From Enterobacter wuhouensis (GTDB taxonomy: Bacteria > Pseudomonadota > Gammaproteobacteria > Enterobacterales > Enterobacteriaceae), in contig NZ_SJOO01000001.1 of the NCBI RefSeq assembly GCF_004331265.1, forward strand, positions 62,001-126,000: a stretch of 64,000 nt of DNA. The letters run 5' to 3'. A program made the translations under genes and the position numbers. This document shows positions 35,652-45,772 of this stretch, piece by piece (within the stretch, counting starts at the first letter, position 1; every line of letters begins with the position of its first letter). The notes under the pieces were generated by a model, which had not been told where the DNA came from, did no database searches, and saw only the letters and a program-made list of their open reading frames with translations.

Positions 35652-36320
35652 ATGCAAGAAAGTATTCAACTGGTTATTGATTCGCTGCCGTTCCTGCTCA
35701 AGGGGGCGGTGTTCACATTACAGCTCAGTATCGGCGGAATGTTCTTCGGCCTGGTGCTGGGGTTTATGCTGGCCCTGATGCGCATGTCGCCCGTTTGGCC
35801 GGTGCGCTGGCTGGCGCGGGTTTATATCTCGGTGTTTCGCGGTACGCCGCTTATCGCCCAGCTGTTTATGATCTACTACGGCCTGCCGCAGTTCGGCATT
35901 GAGCTTGATCCTATTCCCGCAGCGATGATTGGCCTGTCGCTGAACACGGCGGCTTACACCTCGGAAACCCTGCGTGCGGCGATCTCCTCCATCGATAAAG
36001 GACAGTGGGAAGCCGCTGCCAGTATCGGGATGACGCCATGGCAAACCCTGCGCAGGGCTATCCTGCCGCAGGCGGCGCGCGTGGCCCTGCCCCCGCTGAG
36101 CAACAGCTTTATTAGCCTGGTAAAAGATACCTCGCTGGCGGCCACCATTCAGGTGCCGGAGCTTTTCCGTCAGGCGCAGCTCATTACCTCGCGCACGCTC
36201 GAAGTGTTTACGATGTATCTGGCGGCCTCACTCATCTACTGGGTCATGGCGACGGTACTGTCCGCGCTGCAAAACTACTTTGAAAACCAGCTTAACCGTC
36301 AGGAGCGTGATCCAAAATGA
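35652..36320 (+). CDS. tcyL: Cystine ABC transporter permease TcyL
   Basis: This 222-residue inner membrane protein has about five membrane segments and the EAA loop (EAAASIGMTPWQTLRRAILPQAARVALPPLSN) that contacts the ATPase. It belongs to the polar amino acid permeases. Its last bases overlap the start of tcyN (ATGA), so the two are coupled. Confidence 0.96.
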   Translation: MQESIQLVIDSLPFLLKGAVFTLQLSIGGMFFGLVLGFMLALMRMSPVWPVRWLARVYISVFRGTPLIAQLFMIYYGLPQFGIELDPIPAAMIGLSLNTAAYTSETLRAAISSIDKGQWEAAASIGMTPWQTLRRAILPQAARVALPPLSNSFISLVKDTSLAATIQVPELFRQAQLITSRTLEVFTMYLAASLIYWVMATVLSALQNYFENQLNRQERDPK

Positions 36321-37069
36321 GTGCCATCGACGTTAAAAACCTGGTGAAAAAATTCCACGGGCAAACCGTTCTCCACGGGATCGATCTTGAAGTCGAGCAG
36401 GGCGAAGTGGTAGCGATTATCGGGCCGAGCGGTTCAGGGAAGACGACGCTGCTGCGCAGCATCAACCTGCTCGAACAGCCGGAGGGTGGAACGATTCGGG
36501 TGGGGGATATCGCCATTGATACCGCGAAATCCCTTAGCCAGCAGAAAGGATTAATTCGCCGTCTGCGCCAGCACGTGGGCTTTGTCTTCCAGAGTTTTAA
36601 CCTGTTCCCGCACCGGACGGTGCTGGAGAACATTATTGAAGGTCCGGTTATCGTGAAGGGCGAGCCGAAGGACGAGGCCACAACCCGCGCGCGCGAACTG
36701 CTGGCAAAAGTGGGGCTGGCGGGCAAAGAGACCAGCTATCCGCGCCGGCTGTCCGGCGGGCAGCAGCAGCGTGTTGCCATCGCCCGCGCGCTGGCAATGC
36801 GTCCGGATGTGATCCTCTTTGATGAACCGACCTCCGCGCTCGACCCTGAGCTGGTGGGCGAGGTGTTAAACACGATCCGTCAGCTTGCGCAGGAAAAACG
36901 CACGATGGTTATCGTTACCCACGAAATGAGCTTTGCTCGCGACGTTGCGGACCGGGCCATTTTCATGGATCAGGGGCGTATAGTGGAGCAGGGGCCAGCC
37001 AAAGAGCTGTTTGCGAACCCGCAGCAGCCGCGTACTCGTCAATTCCTCGAAAAATTCCTCATGCAATAG
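36317..37069 (+). CDS. tcyN: Cystine ABC transporter ATPase TcyN
   Basis: The 250-residue ATPase has Walker A GPSGSGKTT (residues 36-44), Q-loop in VFQSFNLFPH, signature LSGGQQQR and Walker B VILFDEPTSALD. It powers TcyJ-TcyL uptake of cystine. It is the last gene of the cluster and is followed by a hairpin at 37083. Confidence 0.97.
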   Translation: MSAIDVKNLVKKFHGQTVLHGIDLEVEQGEVVAIIGPSGSGKTTLLRSINLLEQPEGGTIRVGDIAIDTAKSLSQQKGLIRRLRQHVGFVFQSFNLFPHRTVLENIIEGPVIVKGEPKDEATTRARELLAKVGLAGKETSYPRRLSGGQQQRVAIARALAMRPDVILFDEPTSALDPELVGEVLNTIRQLAQEKRTMVIVTHEMSFARDVADRAIFMDQGRIVEQGPAKELFANPQQPRTRQFLEKFLMQ

Positions 37070-37082
37070 CATTTTTGCACGC

Positions 37083-37113
37083 ATTTGCTCCAGTTCTTTC
37101 TGCTGGAGCAAAT
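37083..37113 (+). terminator. Hairpin after tcyN
   Basis: An 11-base-pair inverted repeat (ATTTGCTCCAG with CTGGAGCAAAT, nine-base loop) follows the tcyN stop. The tract after it is AT-rich without a clean T run. It probably ends the tcy operon or shields its 3' end. Confidence 0.65.
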
Positions 37114-37291
37114 TATTCTCCCCTCGGCCCTGTCCTTATGTTTTTTTATTCCGTAATGCTCGGATAAACCTTATTAAAATTGAAGTTAATTCCATATTTG
37201 CCGATATTTTATGGCTAGAAATAAGTTTTCTGTGTTAGGTTATATTCACCATAATAATGATTATCTTTATCAGGGGCTTCATTCAGTAAGT

Positions 37292-38014
37292 ATGAGGGAT
37301 TCAGACTTTTTCACCTGGCGACGGGAATGCGTCCTCCGGTTTCAGGGATTGACCTGTGCCGACGAGGTATATCAAGAACTCCAGCAACAAACACAGGCGC
37401 TTGAGTTTGATTATTTCTCGCTCTGCGTTCGCCACCCGGTGCCATTTACGCGCCCGCGCGTTTCCGTACATTCCAGTTATCCGCGCGAGTGGATGGCGCA
37501 ATATCATTCAGAGAACTATTTCACCATCGACCCGGTGCTAAAACCGGAGAATTTCATTCAGGGGCATTTACCCTGGACAGATGAATTATTCACTGATGCC
37601 CCACAATTATGGGATGGCGCACGGGATCACGGTTTGCGTATGGGAATAACGCAGTGTTTGATGTTACCCAATCATGCGCTCGGATTTCTGTCGGTGTCGC
37701 GTACTAGCGCGCGGGCTAATCGGTTGGGCAGTGAGGAAATTGAGCTGCGCTTGCAAATCCTGGTGCAAATGGCATTGGCGTCACTGCTTCGCTTTGAACA
37801 TGAGATGGTCATGCCGCCTGAAATGAAGTTCAGCAAGCGCGAGCGGGAAATTCTGAAGTGGACGGCGGAAGGGAAGACTTCTGCTGAAATAGCCATCATT
37901 CTCTCTATTTCCGAGAATACGGTTAACTTCCATCAGAAAAATATGCAGAAGAAATTCAATGCGCCAAACAAGACGCAGATAGCCTGTTACGCTGCGGCCA
38001 CCGGGCTTATTTGA
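37292..38014 (+). CDS. sdiA: LuxR-type quorum sensing regulator SdiA
   Basis: The start at 37292 (MRDSDFFTWRRECVLRFQG) gives 240 residues, as in E. coli; an earlier in-frame ATG at 37211 would add 27 residues that are unlike the family. The N-terminal part (to about 165) is the acyl-homoserine lactone-binding domain with the conserved YDYFSLCVRHPVPFTRP-like core, and the C-terminal part carries the LuxR helix-turn-helix (FSKREREILKWTAEGKTSAEIAIILSISENTVNFHQKNMQKKF). No LuxI is in the window, so it would sense signals of other species. Confidence 0.95.
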   Translation: MRDSDFFTWRRECVLRFQGLTCADEVYQELQQQTQALEFDYFSLCVRHPVPFTRPRVSVHSSYPREWMAQYHSENYFTIDPVLKPENFIQGHLPWTDELFTDAPQLWDGARDHGLRMGITQCLMLPNHALGFLSVSRTSARANRLGSEEIELRLQILVQMALASLLRFEHEMVMPPEMKFSKREREILKWTAEGKTSAEIAIILSISENTVNFHQKNMQKKFNAPNKTQIACYAAATGLI

Positions 38015-38046
38015 CAAGACAGGGCGTTCTGCGTGCCAGACGAGAT

Positions 38047-38080
38047 AACGGCTGAATGCAATGCATCCAGCCGTTTTGTT
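38047..38080. terminator. Bidirectional terminator between sdiA and yecF
   Basis: Two convergent genes share a long stem (AACGGCTGAATGC with GCATCCAGCCGTT, one mismatch, loop AAT) followed by TTTGTTTT on the plus side. It suits termination of sdiA and, in the other direction, of yecF. Confidence 0.82.
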
Positions 38081-38305
38081 TTACTGGCGGTAAGCCTGTT
38101 TAATTTGCTTAACGGTATTGGCAAATACCGCTGACTCGACCTGGTCTTCCATCTGCGCGATTTGTTTTTCCATCTTTATGATCACACGACCAGCATCAGC
38201 CTGGCCCATAGCCTGCAACATAAGCGTTAGCAGTGACTTCAGGCAGTTTACTTCCTGCGCCAGCTCTTGGTTATTCTCCGCGGTGGCGAATTCAGGTGTG
38301 CTCAT
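38081..38305 (-). CDS. yecF: Conserved small protein YecF (DUF2594)
   Basis: The 74-residue helical protein ([45 protein letters not shown]) matches YecF of E. coli, a widely kept protein of unknown function in enterobacteria. AGGAAA precedes the ATG. It stands between sdiA and uvrY, divergent from uvrY. Confidence 0.92.
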   Translation of the reverse strand: MSTPEFATAENNQELAQEVNCLKSLLTLMLQAMGQADAGRVIIKMEKQIAQMEDQVESAVFANTVKQIKQAYRQ

Positions 38306-38774
38306 TTATTTTCCTCATTATTAAACAGCGCTCGAGCGCGACGATGAAAGTTAAGGCCGCGGAGTATACCACAAGCAACGTCAAAAAAATGCAGTGGTTG
38401 ATTTATGTACTTTTCCGTTGATTGTTTATTTGCGTAAACACATGACAAGGGTAATCTGGCCGGGAGTTTATCGGCTGCTAATTGTTTTACGCCGGTTCGT
38501 TTGCCGTTAATTATTGTTACAAAAATTTAAGCACTGGTCTTTTGCATAAGCAATTACCTGGTTTTTTGTAACCTTTTGAATACAGGTGCTTAAAATTAGC
38601 CGCAAACGCACGGGTTCTGCGGGCCGACTTTCCACTATCTGTACAGGCTAATTTCCAAAAACGAGAGCGAAATCGTGTCGCGGGTTTTTTAACGTTTTAA
38701 TCTTGCGGGGAAAACCGTTAATATAAACCCAATTAGCAGTCAGTAGCGTTATCCCTATTCTGGAGACATTTCCT
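38306..38774. promoter_or_regulatory. Non-coding divergent region between yecF and uvrY
   Basis: About 470 bases hold the yecF promoter and the uvrY control region. The sequence is AT-rich with several TTTTTGT and AAAATT tracts but I see no gene and no site that I can name with confidence. A GAGA ribosome-type site lies just before the uvrY TTG start. Confidence 0.6.
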
Positions 38775-39431
38775 TTGATCAACGTCCTTCTTGTTGATGA
38801 CCACGAACTGGTGCGCGCAGGGATACGACGCATTCTTGAAGATATAAAAGGTATTAACGTTGCCGGTGAGGCCTGCTGTGGGGAAGATGCCGTTAAATGG
38901 TGCCGCACCCACTCGGCCGATGTTGTGTTGATGGATATGAACATGCCCGGTATCGGTGGGCTTGAGGCAACACGCAAAATCGCCCGCACCTTTGTTGATA
39001 CTAAAGTCATCATGCTGACCGTGCATACCGAAAACCCATTGCCCGCTAAGGTGATGCAGGCTGGCGCTGCCGGCTACCTTAGCAAAGGTGCTGCACCGCA
39101 GGAGGTGGTTAACGCCATTCGCTCCGTTTTCTCCGGGCAGCGCTATATCGCTTCAGACATTGCGCAACAAATGGCGCTCAGCCAAATTGAACCTGAGAAA
39201 ACGGAATCGCCGTTTGCCAGTTTGTCCGAGCGCGAGTTGCAGATTATGCTGATGATCACCAAAGGTCAGAAGGTGAATGAGATTTCTGAACAGCTGAATC
39301 TCAGCCCGAAAACGGTTAACAGCTACCGCTATCGTATGTTCAGTAAACTGAACATTCATGGTGACGTCGAGCTGACTCACCTGGCCATTCGTCATGGTCT
39401 GTGCAATGCGGAGTCGTTAGTAAATCAGTGA
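38775..39431 (+). CDS. uvrY: Response regulator UvrY (SirA, GacA homologue)
   Basis: The TTG start, used also in E. coli, gives 218 residues. The receiver domain has Asp8-Asp9 and the phosphate acceptor Asp54 ([10 protein letters not shown]); the C-terminal NarL-type helix-turn-helix is [43 protein letters not shown]. With the sensor BarA it activates the csrB and csrC RNAs and thus carbon storage control. The stop overlaps the GTG of uvrC (GTGA), so the two are transcribed and translated together. Confidence 0.97.
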   Translation: MINVLLVDDHELVRAGIRRILEDIKGINVAGEACCGEDAVKWCRTHSADVVLMDMNMPGIGGLEATRKIARTFVDTKVIMLTVHTENPLPAKVMQAGAAGYLSKGAAPQEVVNAIRSVFSGQRYIASDIAQQMALSQIEPEKTESPFASLSERELQIMLMITKGQKVNEISEQLNLSPKTVNSYRYRMFSKLNIHGDVELTHLAIRHGLCNAESLVNQ

Positions 39432-41260
39432 ATGAAGCGTTCGATTCAAAAGCTTTTCTGAAAACCGTTACCAGCCAGCCAGGCGTCTACCGCATGTATG
39501 ACGCTGGCGGTACGGTTATCTATGTGGGTAAGGCAAAAGATCTCAAAAAACGCCTGTCCAGCTATTTTCGCAGCAATCTGGCCTCGCGTAAGACTGAGGC
39601 GCTGGTTGCCCTTATTCAGAACATCGATGTCACCGTTACGCACACAGAGACGGAAGCGCTGCTGCTTGAGCACAACTATATAAAGTTGTATCAACCGCGC
39701 TACAACGTGCTGCTGCGCGACGATAAGTCCTATCCCTTTATCTTTCTGAGTGGCGATACGCATCCCCGACTCGCCATGCACCGTGGTGCAAAACATGCGA
39801 AGGGTGAATACTTCGGACCTTTTCCCAACGGTTATGCCGTGCGGGAAACGCTCGCGCTGCTGCAAAAAATCTTCCCGGTTCGACAGTGCGAAAACAGCGT
39901 CTACCGCAACCGTTCGCGTCCGTGTCTGCAGTACCAGATTGGTCGCTGCCTGGGGCCATGCGTCGCGGGGCTGGTGAGCGAAGAAGAGTACGCGCAGCAG
40001 GTGGAGTATGTACGCCTGTTTTTAGCCGGCAAAGACGACCAGGTGCTCACCCAGCTGATTACCCGCATGGAAAAAGCGAGCGCTTCGCTGGAGTTTGAAG
40101 AGGCGGCGCGTATTCGCGATCAGATCCAGGCGGTGCGTAGGGTGACCGAGAAACAGTTCGTCTCGAATACCGGTGACGACCTTGACGTGATCGGTGTCTC
40201 TTTCGATTCCGGGCTGGCCTGCGTCCACGTGCTGTTTATTCGCCAGGGCAAGGTGCTCGGCAGCCGCAGCTATTTCCCGAAGGTGCCCGGCGGCACGGAG
40301 CTCGGAGAAGTGGTGGAGACCTTTGTGGGTCAGTTCTATCTGCAGGGGAGTCAGATGCGCACGCTGCCTTCTGAGATCCTGCTCGATTTTAACCTCGACG
40401 ATAAAACGCTGCTGGCGGATTCGCTTTCCGAGCTGGCGGGCCGTCGGGTTAATGTTCAGACTAAGCCTCGCGGCGATCGCGCGCGTTACCTGAAGCTGGC
40501 GCGTACCAACGCGGCCACGGCGCTTACCACCAAACTCTCGCAGCAGTCGACGGTTCACCAGCGCTTAACCGCGCTCGCAGAGCTGCTCAAGCTGCCGGCG
40601 GTGAAACGCATGGAGTGCTTCGACATCAGCCACACGATGGGAGAGCAGACGGTAGCGTCATGCGTGGTATTTGATGCTAATGGGCCGCTGCGTGCTGAAT
40701 ATCGCCGCTATAATATTACCGGGATTACGCCGGGTGATGACTATGCGGCGATGAATCAGGTGCTGCGACGCCGCTATGGCAAGGCTATTGAAGAGAGTAA
40801 GATCCCTGACGTGATCCTTATCGATGGCGGGAAAGGGCAGCTCGGGCAGGCGAAGGCGGTATTTGAGTCGCTTGACGTTGAGTGGGATAAAAACCACCCG
40901 CTGCTGCTGGGGGTGGCAAAAGGCGCCGATCGTAAAGCCGGGCTGGAGACGCTGTTCTTCGAGCCAGAAGGTGAGGGGTTTAGTCTTCCGCCGGATTCGC
41001 CAGCCCTGCATGTTATCCAGCATATTCGCGATGAATCTCACGATCATGCGATCAGCGGGCACCGTAAAAAACGGGCGAAGGTCAAAAACACCAGCACGCT
41101 GGAGACAATAGAGGGCGTTGGTCCAAAACGTCGCCAGATGCTGTTGAAGTATATGGGCGGATTGCAAGGATTACTCAACGCCAGCATGGAGGAAATTGCA
41201 AAAGTGCCGGGTATTTCGCAAGGGCTGGCAGAAAAGATCTACTACTCGTTGAAACATTGA
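39428..41260 (+). CDS. uvrC: Excinuclease ABC subunit C
   Basis: The GTG at 39428 overlaps the uvrY stop and yields 610 residues, the E. coli length. The N-terminal GIY-YIG nuclease is visible ([29 protein letters not shown]), followed by the UVR motif ([20 protein letters not shown]), the RNase H-like endonuclease with its aspartates ([13 protein letters not shown] and [11 protein letters not shown]) and C-terminal helix-hairpin-helix repeats ([18 protein letters not shown]). It makes both incisions in nucleotide excision repair. Confidence 0.98.
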   Translation: MNEAFDSKAFLKTVTSQPGVYRMYDAGGTVIYVGKAKDLKKRLSSYFRSNLASRKTEALVALIQNIDVTVTHTETEALLLEHNYIKLYQPRYNVLLRDDKSYPFIFLSGDTHPRLAMHRGAKHAKGEYFGPFPNGYAVRETLALLQKIFPVRQCENSVYRNRSRPCLQYQIGRCLGPCVAGLVSEEEYAQQVEYVRLFLAGKDDQVLTQLITRMEKASASLEFEEAARIRDQIQAVRRVTEKQFVSNTGDDLDVIGVSFDSGLACVHVLFIRQGKVLGSRSYFPKVPGGTELGEVVETFVGQFYLQGSQMRTLPSEILLDFNLDDKTLLADSLSELAGRRVNVQTKPRGDRARYLKLARTNAATALTTKLSQQSTVHQRLTALAELLKLPAVKRMECFDISHTMGEQTVASCVVFDANGPLRAEYRRYNITGITPGDDYAAMNQVLRRRYGKAIEESKIPDVILIDGGKGQLGQAKAVFESLDVEWDKNHPLLLGVAKGADRKAGLETLFFEPEGEGFSLPPDSPALHVIQHIRDESHDHAISGHRKKRAKVKNTSTLETIEGVGPKRRQMLLKYMGGLQGLLNASMEEIAKVPGISQGLAEKIYYSLKH

Positions 41261-41316
41261 GGGCTCTGTAGCAACATAGAGCTAAATTTTACTGACAACA
41301 AACAGTTACCGTCATT

Positions 41317-41865
41317 ATGCGATTTAATATCCCTACGTTGCTCACTCTTTTTCGCGTCGTGCTTATCCCGTTCTTTGTGCTGGCATTTTATCTGCCGGTT
41401 GTCTGGGCGCCGTTTGCCTGTGCGTTGATTTTCCTGGTCGCCGCCGTTACCGACTGGTTTGATGGCTATCTTGCGCGCCGCTGGAATCAAAGCACGCGCT
41501 TTGGTGCCTTCCTCGATCCTGTGGCGGACAAGGTGATGGTGGCTATCGCGATGGTGCTGGTGGCCGAGCATTATCACACCTGGTGGGTAACGCTGCCTGC
41601 GGCAACGATGATTGCCCGCGAGATCATTATTTCAGCCCTGCGTGAGTGGATGGCGGAGCTGGGTAAGCGCAGCAGCGTGGCGGTGTCCTGGATCGGCAAG
41701 GTGAAAACTACGGCACAGATGGCCTCTTTGGTGTGGATGCTGTGGCGTCCGAACGCATGGGTAGAGTGGGCGGGGATTGGCCTGCTGTGGGTTGCCGCAG
41801 TGCTGACCCTGTGGTCCATGCTGCAATATTTGAACGCTGCACGTGGAGATTTGCTTGAACAGTGA
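41317..41865 (+). CDS. pgsA: Phosphatidylglycerophosphate synthase
   Basis: The 182-residue membrane enzyme contains the CDP-alcohol phosphotransferase motif D-G-x2-A-R-x8-G-x3-D-x3-D in [18 protein letters not shown] and DPVADK. It joins CDP-diacylglycerol with glycerol 3-phosphate in the inner membrane, the first step to phosphatidylglycerol and cardiolipin. It follows uvrC by 56 bases and is followed by the tRNA operon. Confidence 0.97.
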   Translation: MRFNIPTLLTLFRVVLIPFFVLAFYLPVVWAPFACALIFLVAAVTDWFDGYLARRWNQSTRFGAFLDPVADKVMVAIAMVLVAEHYHTWWVTLPAATMIAREIIISALREWMAELGKRSSVAVSWIGKVKTTAQMASLVWMLWRPNAWVEWAGIGLLWVAAVLTLWSMLQYLNAARGDLLEQ

Positions 41866-41915
41866 TCGTTTCGCCGTAATTTTCAGCAAACGATCCGGGG
41901 ATGCAAAAAATAACG

Positions 41916-41943
41916 TTGACTCATAACAGCATATCAGTAGAAT
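41916..41943 (+). promoter_or_regulatory. Promoter of the glyW-cysT-leuZ tRNA operon
   Basis: TTGACT and TAGAAT are separated by 16 bases, followed by a GC-rich discriminator region, as in stringently controlled stable-RNA promoters. The tRNA genes begin about 70 bases further. Confidence 0.72.
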
Positions 41944-42016
41944 GCAACGCATCGAACGGCGGCACGGTTAGCCGGACGACAATGAAATCAAGTGGTTAGA
42001 CATTACTTGATATCAT

Positions 42017-42092
<76 letters not shown>

Positions 42093-42143
42093 AATTAAAC
42101 GCATCGGCAGTTGCGGGTGCAGGTCGAAAGACAAAAGATTTAA

Positions 42144-42217
42144 GGCGCGTTAGCAAAGCGGTTATGTAGCGGATTGCAAATCCGTCTAGTCCGGTTCGAC
42201 TCCGGAACGCGCCTCCA
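42144..42217 (+). tRNA. cysT: tRNA-Cys (GCA)
   Basis: A 74-base cloverleaf with acceptor stem GGCGCGT / ACGCGCC, anticodon GCA in the loop TTGCAAA, and an encoded CCA end. It follows tRNA-Gly by 51 bases. Confidence 0.97.
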
Positions 42218-42228
42218 CTTTCTTCCCT

Positions 42229-42315
42229 GGCCGGATGGTGGAATCGGTAGACACAAGGGATTTAAAATCCCTCGGCGTTCGCGCTGTGTGGGTTCAAGTC
42301 CCACTCCGGCTACCA
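42229..42315 (+). tRNA. leuZ: tRNA-Leu (TAA), site of island insertion
   Basis: An 87-base class II tRNA with acceptor stem GGCCGGA / TCCGGCT, anticodon TAA, long variable arm CTCGGCGTTCGCGCTGTG and encoded CCA end. Its 3' half, starting in the anticodon loop, is repeated in decayed form at 45773, showing that it was used as an integration site. Confidence 0.96.
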
Positions 42316-42387
42316 TGGGAAAAAAAGAATAATCAAAGCAATAAGCAGTGTCGTGAAACCACCGAAAGGTGGTTTTTTTGTGCCTGT
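42261..42387 (+). repeat. Left copy of the leuZ-derived direct repeat (functional tRNA end)
   Basis: The copy runs from the tRNA-Leu anticodon loop through CCA, the A-rich spacer containing AGAATAATC and the terminator hairpin with GGTGGTTT. It is the intact member of the pair. Confidence 0.85.
42356..42379 (+). terminator. Terminator of the tRNA operon
   Basis: Eight base pairs (AAACCACC with GGTGGTTT, loop GAAA) followed by a run of T residues; a standard intrinsic terminator for glyW-cysT-leuZ. Confidence 0.92.
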
Positions 42388-42392
42388 TTTTC

Positions 42393-43334
42393 ACCAATCC
42401 TACGATGGTTTTTTATAAACGCATACCCCGCTAGCTTTTTGTTCTCCACAATTTTTTTATCCTGTCATCAATCGCTATCTGTCTGGTGTTCTTAATGCCG
42501 GAAAATGCCTCTTTCTCCTCCCGACTCCCTTCCAGATCTACAATGCCCTTTTACTTTCAGGTTGTGGGAAGTGAAATCATTCGATAGGTGAGAGAGCTTT
42601 CATGGCTGCGAGTTAATCCTCGTGCCATCGCGCGCTACTACGCAATCGCGGACAATAGCCGCAGGATTTTAAGTTCAAACAATATTGCTATATGTGCGTT
42701 TCAGCGCTTGTGCGTCATCTTTATGAGTTAAAAGTTACCAAAATAAAGTAATGGTATTAAGAGGTAGATTCTTTCACTGTGCTAGGTGAGTACTACTTCA
42801 TGTGAACCAAGAACTTTGTTAGCCGACCCGGTAATAAGCTCAGCGGGACTGACCTATGTAGATTCTGACGGTGCTTACTGAAGTGCAGAAAACTACTGAT
42901 TCACTTAGCCACGCACCTCAACTTCTTGGGGACGTTATGCCTTAAAATCCATTGATTCATCAGGGGACAATACAGGACGACAGGTTCAATCTCCCTCACA
43001 ATTATGGAATCTTGCATTGTTAAAAGGGTTTTTAACAATACAGTGAGAAGTTTCTATCCTAACATTTACAGCTCGTGGGGTTAACAAGACGGGTTTATGT
43101 TGATTATTGCATCATTAAGCAACCATATAGTAGCCACGAGAATTGACCAGACTGGTTGAGGTGGAAAGGATTTCTAAGCTGATTAGCAATGAGACCGCAG
43201 TGCAAATATTTTCAGATTAGTTGTTTCTGATTCTTGCCATTGTATTGGAGGTATTGACAGCGTTTTAACTTGCAATATTGAAGAGAACTGGTTTATGCAT
43301 ATAACGGAAATCGGGAAATCGGGAAACATATTTT
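42393..43334. other. Island sequence without a recognisable gene
   Basis: About 940 bases inside the leuZ island have frequent stops in all frames. I see no gene, no RNA that I can name and no inverted repeats typical of insertion sequences. The base composition is AT-rich with patches of normal GC. It is probably the remains of decayed island genes. Confidence 0.6.
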
Positions 43335-43361
43335 AAAAAAAGCGCCCTGGAGAGGGCGCTT
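43335..43361 (-). terminator. Terminator of the island acyltransferase
   Basis: Nine base pairs (AAGCGCCCT with AGGGCGCTT, loop GGAG) are followed on the minus strand by a T run. The hairpin starts just beyond the acyltransferase stop. Confidence 0.9.
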
Positions 43362-43363
43362 GA

Positions 43364-44449
43364 TTATTTTTTATCCACATAACCTTTTCTTAAATTGATG
43401 AAAGGTTTTTCTATAAGCGTGAAAGTTATTATAGATACCATGATTATGGCTGGCATTATAATAAACGCTGTCGTTATTACTGGGTTAAAATCTTTTATGT
43501 ACGCACCTAAATTCTGTTGAATAAATCTACCAACTGGTATGTGCATTAAATACATTGAGAAACTCAATGCACCAAGATAAGAAAGACAACTATCTAAAAT
43601 GGGTACTATTTTAAGAGGTAGCATAATATATGAGTAAGCTACAAATGCCCATAAAACAGCCTCAATAGTTAAACTAAAATTAAATATTATAAAGGGACTT
43701 TTTCCTGAAACTGTATACATTGATATAGCAATAACAGAGACAATTAACATTGCAAAAGAGGGTAATAGCATCCGTTTTTTTGATTTTTGAGATAAATAAA
43801 TATGCCCGGTTATTATTCCAATTAAAAATTGGTCAAGCCTGCCGACAAGAGATTTGTATAACTCGTGGTAGGTTGAATCGCCGTAAGAATTTACAATCAT
43901 GAATTTTATAAAAATTATCATGGCGAGCATGTTGAATGCATATTTGATTCCATATCTACCGATAAATAAAGCGATGAATGGGAATATTAAATAGAATTGA
44001 AATTCAACTGCAAGTGTCCACATTGGCACTAATATAGGTTCTTTACCCATCCATTCATTTGCCGAAAAGCCAGTGTTGAATTGTAGTAAGACCAGTCTAA
44101 GAATGTCTGCGATACTAACCATCGAACCATGGATAGTCATAGCGATAAAGAAAACAAATATAACTAGCGGGAATATCCTCAGGATCCTGTTTGTGATGAA
44201 TTGTTTATATTCAACTTTATTTCTTCCGGCATCTGTTATTACACAGAAGATAAAGCCAGAGAGAACAAGAAAAAGGCTTACCCCTGTTGCTCCTGAGTTA
44301 ATCCATTGGTATAAGAACCAGGAAATACCATTACCATTTGGATCGAAAGAGGGTATGTTCCCTCTGAAATGGAGAAACGCAACAAGTGAAGCCGCAACAA
44401 ACCTTAGATGATCTAATCTTGAAAGGTAACCTAAGTTTTTTGTTTGCAC
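43364..44449 (-). CDS. Membrane acyltransferase (acyltransferase_3 family, OafA-like)
   Basis: The 361-residue protein has about ten hydrophobic segments and the family start LSRLDHLRFVAASLVAFLHFRG, with the probable catalytic histidine in FLHFRG, then SGATGVSLFLVLSGFIF and RILRIFPLVIF. Members acetylate or otherwise acylate O-antigen, capsule or other exported sugars. The gene is low in GC compared with the chromosome and is the only intact gene of the leuZ island, which suggests a selected surface-modifying cargo. The target cannot be told from sequence. Confidence 0.87.
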   Translation of the reverse strand: MQTKNLGYLSRLDHLRFVAASLVAFLHFRGNIPSFDPNGNGISWFLYQWINSGATGVSLFLVLSGFIFCVITDAGRNKVEYKQFITNRILRIFPLVIFVFFIAMTIHGSMVSIADILRLVLLQFNTGFSANEWMGKEPILVPMWTLAVEFQFYLIFPFIALFIGRYGIKYAFNMLAMIIFIKFMIVNSYGDSTYHELYKSLVGRLDQFLIGIITGHIYLSQKSKKRMLLPSFAMLIVSVIAISMYTVSGKSPFIIFNFSLTIEAVLWAFVAYSYIMLPLKIVPILDSCLSYLGALSFSMYLMHIPVGRFIQQNLGAYIKDFNPVITTAFIIMPAIIMVSIITFTLIEKPFINLRKGYVDKK

Positions 44450-45772
44450 ATTAAGCTCTTAATTTTAGGGTGGAAATTTTTATTCTACCATTATAGACAC
44501 AATTTTTCACAACTAGTAGATAGTCGTATTTTCAACTACCAGTCATTTTAGCCTTGAGGAGCAAAACTAATTTCCCTTTGGTAGCCAGTTATGATGATGA
44601 AAAGGCTCTCAGACGAGGATGCAGGGCTGTCGTACAGCACATCTTATGGCAGCTTTGATAACTACCTACCATAGCTTCTTGATGCGTTGAGCCAAGCAAT
44701 GTGGCTGCTATAGAGGTGCTTGGGGGCCTCTTATCGGGTCTACTGACCAACCTGCTTCATCTCTCTTAGAAAACAATGATGGCAAGCTTGAAGGGAGTTG
44801 GAAAATGCATACCACCAAAACTAAGCTCAGAGCAGCAGTTCTGGGGCTGATCCTAAATCCTCGTTCACTTCCTGAATGGGGGAGAAGGCAACAGCCTGAC
44901 TACCATCTAAAGATGGTAGCGGCAGTAAGACGATTTATCGTGGTGGAAAACGGTGTATGGTAAACCGGCGGTGCGTGTCGTGATGTTGACGCTGGTGAAT
45001 TGCGACCAAATCTAAGCTATTTAAAGTAAAACATTGCTGGTACACACAGTGAATGCAAAATCAAGGTTCCACTGACCGAACTGCAAAAGCCTGGATTGCT
45101 TTATTCTGCCTGTACCACTTTGGACTTTGAGACTAATTCTCGTCTATGTACTAAAAGCACATCAATTCCAGTAACATTTAACGTACATGTGAAGTGATTC
45201 GATGATGGAATAAGGGGGATGGAGGAAACTCCTGCCCGATTAAAGTTCAGAAGAGCGACTGCTATGGTCAGAATGAGCGGTGTGTATAGGAGAGCATTTT
45301 TTAAATAATGAAAAAATAGCTGAATATTCCTGAAGCCTCAATTTTCTGAAGGATACCGATACCGAAGAATCCCTAGTTACATCCCGGGATATTCTCCACC
45401 GAGAAATAACCCATAATTTTCCTGTTACTTCACATGTTGCTCGTGGGCTGATCGACTACGCGTACCGTTTAGTTCATGGTGCCATGCATGCCGATTTTAA
45501 CAGACCGGGTCCAACAAATGAAAGTTCCATTGCAACTGGCTCAATGATATATTGTCAGACCGTTCTACTTATCAAGTCGCTGTAGGCAGTCAATGAGAAG
45601 GTTGGCAATATTTTGGTTAGCATATGGCGGATGGAAAGTGATCGAAAACGGCGGTTTTTATTATCCTCTTTTCGGACGGCTTATGGTAATAATCTTAAAT
45701 TCTTGTACTATATTGGGTAAATAGTTATGAGTATTTTGAGCGGCATTATATTTTCTTGATTTTAGCTACCTA
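44450..45772. other. Long island stretch without a recognisable gene
   Basis: About 1.3 kb between the acyltransferase and the right repeat. All frames are broken often, and no open frame exceeds about 60 codons. Neither an integrase remnant nor an insertion sequence could be recognised by eye. It may contain several short fragments of former genes. Confidence 0.6.

Noticed and set aside
42235..42495. 86-codon open frame over tRNA-Leu
   Set aside because: Runs through the tRNA and its terminator; no ribosome site.
42393..45772. Insertion sequence or integrase inside the island
   Set aside because: No transposase or recombinase motif and no terminal inverted repeats were seen.
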